Assembly (NCBI GenBank): GCA_022376925.1
Contig: JAIOJX010000025.1
Span: forward strand, 138,901,301 to 138,965,300
Length of the DNA stretch: 64,000 nt
Direction of reading: 5' to 3'
DNA from: Tragulus kanchil
Taxonomy: Eukaryota > Chordata > Mammalia > Artiodactyla > Tragulidae
Shown piece after piece: positions 59,875 to 64,000 of the stretch; the first letter of the stretch is position 1, and every line of letters begins with the position of its first letter. The position numbers and the translations under genes are program-made. The notes beneath the pieces are model-generated. The model saw only the letters and a program-made list of their open reading frames with translations. It did no database searches and was not told where the DNA came from.

Positions 59875-60794
59875 TAGCTTTTCTGCTTTCAAAAGACCTT
59901 CTGTCGTGATCTCAACACAGCCATAAGCTAACAAAAGCCTAAAGCAAATATCAGAGTAACTTGACCTTGTGATAAAAGATTCCTTGAACCCCCAACATTG
60001 ATTCTGAACTTCTCTTTGGTGAGCCAATATAAATAAACCAACTCTCTGGCCGGACAGGGTGGATACAATGCTTTCCACAGGGAACCTGGGTCACAGGGGA
60101 GTGAGTGACTTGGCAGAGACGGCAGAGCGAAGAGTGGGGAGGCCTGGGTTCACAGTCAGCTCAGCCTCTAACTAATCCAAGATACAGGACAACTTACTTT
60201 ACTCTCTTTTACCCTCATATACTGTATTCACAGGTGACCATATGGTGTATTGGTAAAGGCCAGGTATTTTTAAGAATGAAAGGTGGCACGATTAATAATC
60301 CGCTGGGACAACTGATGTTTTAGGCTTTTCCCTCCAGCTTTAAATTTTCATTATAGCTGAAGTAGAGCTGAATATTGGACTGGTACCTGACCCCCGGGCC
60401 CCTGCTCTGCTCTCCAGGCTAGGATATCTACACTGTCTACACGGCCAGGACCTCTTCTGTGGAAAAGTGTTCACTGTATCACTTAAGGATCAATGAAGGC
60501 ACTTTTCCCAGAAATTAAAAAGGACAGCCTGATCTTCTCCTGCTTGGTCAGGCACTCATACACCCCAGACCGTGCCTGTATCTAGAATCAACAGCGCTGG
60601 AATGCCACATCCACATCAAGGTCCCTGAAAGGCAGGGGAGGCAGAGGAAGCCGGGCCAGGAAGAAAGCAGATGCAGGCAGCCCCTGTGTAGGGACAGTCC
60701 CTTTTCTTGGCAGCCTCAAGCCTGTTCTCTACTGGCCCAAGGCCTATGGACAGGATGGCTGTGGTCCAAGGGATGCGTTGGGATCCTTAGCTGT
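59875..60794. other. Unassigned DNA in duplication 18
   Basis: No gene or known repeat; repeated at 60999-61910. Confidence 0.5.
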
Positions 60795-60850
60795 TTTATG
60801 TTTTTGGCCATACCACAAATGGTATACAGGATCTTAGGCAGGTTGTAGGC

Positions 60851-60998
60851 TCCTTGGGATTCTGAAGGCGAGAATACTGGAGTGGGTAACCTTTCCTTTC
60901 TCCAGGGGATCTTCCTGACCCTGGGATCAAATCCACGTCTCTTAAGTCCCCTCCATTGGCAAGTGAGTTCTTTACCACTAGCACCACCTGAGAAGCCT
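60851..60998 (-). mobile_element. Bov-tA SINE, cut duplicate
   Basis: Partial copy of 59655-59874 created by the junction of tandem duplication 18. Confidence 0.88.
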
Positions 60999-61910
60999 AG
61001 CTTTTCTGCTTTCAAAAGACCTTCTGTCGTGATCTCAACACAGCCATAAGCTAACAAAAGCCTAAAGCAAATATCAGAGTAACTTGACCTTGTGATAAAA
61101 GATTCCTTGAACCCCCAACATTGATTCTGAACTTCTCTTTGGTGAGCCAATATAAATAAACCAACTCTCTGGCCGGACAGGGTGGATACAATGCTTTCCA
61201 CAGGGAACCTGGGTCACAGGGGAGTGAGTGACTTGGCAGAGACGGCAGAGCGAAGAGTGGGGAGGCCTGGGTTCACAGTCAGCTCAGCCTCTAACTAATC
61301 CAAGATACAGGACAACTTACTTTACTCTCTTTTACCCTCATATACTGTATTCACAGGTGACCATATGGTGTATTGGTAAAGGCCAGGTATTTTTAAGAAT
61401 GAAAGGTGGCACGATTAATAATCCGCTGGGACAACTGATGTTTTAGGCTTTTCCCTCCAGCTTTAAATTTTCATTATAGCTGAAGTAGAGCTGAATATTG
61501 GACTGGTACCTGACCCCCGGGCCCCTGCTCTGCTCTCCAGGCTAGGATATCTACACTGTCTACACGGCCAGGACCTCTTCTGTGGAAAAGTGTTCACTGT
61601 ATCACTTAAGGATCAATGAAGGCACTTTTCCCAGAAATTAAAAAGGACAGCCTGATCTTCTCCTGCTTGGTCAGGCACTCATACACCCCAGACCGTGCCT
61701 GTATCTAGAATCAACAGCGCTGGAATGCCACATCCACATCAAGGTCCCTGAAAGGCAGGGGAGGCAGAGGAAGCCGGGCCAGGAAGAAAGCAGATGCAGG
61801 CAGCCCCTGTGTAGGGACAGTCCCTTTTCTTGGCAGCCTCAAGCCTGTTCTCTACTGGCCCAAGGCCTATGGACAGGATGGCTGTGGTCCAAGGGATGCG
61901 TTGGGATCCT

Positions 61911-62010
61911 TAGCTGTTTTATGTTTTTGGCCATACCACATGGTATACAGGATCTTAGCTGACCAGTGATTGAACCTGCGTCCCCTGTAGTGGAAGCAAG
62001 GAGTCCTCCT
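61911..62010 (-). mobile_element. CHR-type SINE remnant
   Basis: TTGGCCATACCACATGGTAT and GACCAGTGATTGAACCTGCG are a CHR tail and B-box region on the minus strand. Copies at 60792-60838 (cut) and 63029-63128. Confidence 0.7.
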
Positions 62011-62982
62011 CAGGTGTTGGTTTTTAATAGGCAGGTTAGTACTTCATAAGTCACTCTGGGCCACAGGCTCCCCCTGTAACAATTTCATCATTGCATAGCT
62101 CTATTCACCTGGCTTTTAAAGTTGGAGGAAACCATCAACAACATCCAAAAACTAATCTGGGTTAGGTCATGACACAGCTTTGTTATACTTATGTATTTAT
62201 ATATAAATGTATCTCAAGAGAAATAAGCAAATGCACATGGAGGGAATTTAGAAACAAAGATGAAGGGAAAATATTCAGAGAAATGTCATCCCATCAACAC
62301 AGAAATTCTGTCACTGTTTTATAACCCTATTTCATCAGTTGTTCAAACCTGTCACTCACTAAAAAAAAAAAAAAGTTTGGTTTTTTTTTTTTTTTTCTTT
62401 TTTTGGGTGAAACTGAATGGTATGAAGAAGAAACATTTGGCTTTAGCAGCAGCATTAAGCCATTCTGAGGATGCCACCCTCGCGGTAACAGCCTAATCCT
62501 TTCCGCCAGAGCTTGAGTCTGCGGTCTCCTGGTCCCTAGGGGCCCAGGCCCATGCTCACCTTCCCTCTCCCTTCTCACTCCTGGCTCGTCTCACTAGTGG
62601 GGACTCTGTGCCGTGTAAATCCTGTAGACACAGCCCACCCTGCCTCAGAGAGGTTAGCCACGCCCCTGACCACACCCCTGTTCGGAGGCTCCACCTACCT
62701 AGTGCAGCTGCCACTTGCCAAGGAGGGCTGTGGCAGCTGAGCTTTCTGAATCAGAGAAAGGCTGTCAGAGTCACAGGAACTCAGAGGGTGGGGGCGCCCC
62801 AGGCTGCAGGACTGGGTCCCCAAGGACGGAGGCCCCTCGTCACTAAGCTGGGCATTCTGCTCTGCCAGTGTCAGCCTTCTGCCCAAAGCAGGTAATATGT
62901 ATAGAGCCCTGTGAGCAGAATTTATTGACTTTTTAAAATCTCTGCTATAGTGACCTGTAGGTGACTTTCCGTTTCTCTGAAA
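62011..62982. other. Unassigned DNA, GC-richer at 62500-62870
   Basis: Contains A and T runs near 62361-62405 and CACCC-like boxes near 62660-62690 (CCACGCCCCTGACCACACCC). No gene recognised. Repeated from 63129 to the window end. Confidence 0.45.
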
Positions 62983-63028
62983 GCCTATGGACAGGATGGC
63001 TGTGGTCCAAGGGATGCGTTGGGATCCT

Positions 63029-63128
63029 TAGCTGTTTTATGTTTTTGGCCATACCACATGGTATACAGGATCTTAGCTGACCAGTGATTGAACCTGCGTC
63101 CCCTGTAGTGGAAGCAAGGAGTCCTCCT
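63029..63128 (-). mobile_element. CHR-type SINE remnant, duplicate
   Basis: Same element carried by tandem duplication 19. Confidence 0.7.
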
Positions 63129-64000
63129 CAGGTGTTGGTTTTTAATAGGCAGGTTAGTACTTCATAAGTCACTCTGGGCCACAGGCTCCCCCTGTAACAA
63201 TTTCATCATTGCATAGCTCTATTCACCTGGCTTTTAAAGTTGGAGGAAACCATCAACAACATCCAAAAACTAATCTGGGTTAGGTCATGACACAGCTTTG
63301 TTATACTTATGTATTTATATATAAATGTATCTCAAGAGAAATAAGCAAATGCACATGGAGGGAATTTAGAAACAAAGATGAAGGGAAAATATTCAGAGAA
63401 ATGTCATCCCATCAACACAGAAATTCTGTCACTGTTTTATAACCCTATTTCATCAGTTGTTCAAACCTGTCACTCACTAAAAAAAAAAATTTTGGGTTTT
63501 TTTCCTTTTTTTGGGTGAAACTGAATGGTATGAAGAAGAAACATTTGGCTTTAGCAGCAGCATTAAGCCATTCTGAGGATGCCACCCTCGCGGTAACAGC
63601 CTAATCCTTTCCGCCAGAGCTTGAGTCTGCGGTCTCCTGGTCCCTAGGGGCCCAGGCCCATGCTCACCTTCCCTCTCCCTTCTCACTCCTGGCTCGTCTC
63701 ACTAGTGGGGACTCTGTGCCGTGTAAATCCTGTAGACACAGCCCACCCTGCCTCAGAGAGGTTAGCCACGCCCCTGACCACACCCCTGTTCGGAGGCTCC
63801 ACCTACCTAGTGCAGCTGCCACTTGCCAAGGAGGGCTGTGGCAGCTGAGCTTTCTGAATCAGAGAAAGGCTGTCAGAGTCACAGGAACTCAGAGGGTGGG
63901 GGCGCCCCAGGCTGCAGGACTGGGTCCCCAAGGACGGAGGCCCCTCGTCACTAAGCTGGGCATTCTGCTCTGCCAGTGTCAGCCTTCTGCCCAAAGCAGG

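Larger units (their letters stand above)
59728..61959 (+). repeat. Tandem duplication 18 (unit 1123 nt)
   Basis: 59728..60850 is repeated by 60851..61959. The junction cuts through a Bov-tA element, so the second copy of it lacks its Bov-A part. Confidence 0.95.
61865..64000 (+). repeat. Tandem duplication 19 (unit 1118 nt, cut by window end)
   Basis: 61865..62982 is repeated from 62983 to the end of the window. The largest differences are poly-A and poly-T lengths at 62361-62405 versus 63479-63514. Confidence 0.95.

Noticed and set aside
1..64000. The repeated 1.1 kb units as a novel tandem-duplicating element or CRISPR-like system
   Set aside because: The 19 units have unrelated sequences, no shared ends, no target duplications, and one common length. 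That fits assembly error, not a mobile element or array.

Overview
The window is nuclear DNA of a ruminant. The evidence is the repeat content: many tRNA-Glu-headed Bov-tA SINEs, several BovB LINE 3' ends, cetartiodactyl CHR-type SINEs, and a background of older mammalian repeats (MIR, L2, L1M, MER5A, a MER2-like Tigger element). There are no bacterial features, and almost all of the open reading frames of 60-214 codons are chance frames inside SINEs, introns or a CpG island.

One protein-coding gene can be recognised with confidence: HOPX, the homeodomain-only protein, on the minus strand. Its last coding exon (25 codons plus stop) is at 24431..24508, followed by about 0.7 kb of 3' UTR and an AATAAA signal at 23751..23756. 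A 7.4 kb intron holding L2, MIR and several SINEs separates it from the first coding exon (48 codons) at 31912..32055. Together they give exactly 73 residues, the normal HOPX length. The first coding exon lies in a CpG island, and an identical second copy is at 33078..33221.

The most striking property of the window is structural. I find 19 direct, head-to-tail duplications whose unit is always 1.07-1.19 kb, spread from one end of the window to the other. The copies are nearly identical; they differ by single bases, homopolymer lengths and small scars at the junctions. They cut through genes, SINEs and unique DNA alike. About 21 of the 64 kb is therefore redundant and the true locus is probably about 43 kb. 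Identical unit length, lack of sequence preference and roughly 1 kb quantised spacing all argue for an assembly stitching artefact (neighbouring consensus segments whose shared ~1 kb overlap was not merged) rather than biology. The second HOPX exon belongs to one of these duplications and should not be taken as a second gene or exon.

Layout: 1-7.1 kb SINE-rich DNA with MER5A, MER2-like and L1M pieces; 7.2-14.2 kb mostly unassigned, three chained duplications and a BovB tail; 14.2-19.2 kb SINEs and unassigned DNA; 19.2-21.6 kb an old LTR-like remnant, duplicated; 21.6-23.7 kb DNA downstream of HOPX with MER5A; 23.7-33.3 kb HOPX; 33.3-64 kb the upstream flank of HOPX with BovB, CHR-2, L1, MIR, Bov-tA and a group of related SINEs at 57.6-59.5 kb that sits in a second, older and genuinely diverged duplication. 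I found no undescribed functional system; the interesting items are the duplication pattern, a SINE variant with a long GC-rich tail, the paralogous SINE sites, and a perfect 15-bp hairpin upstream of HOPX.
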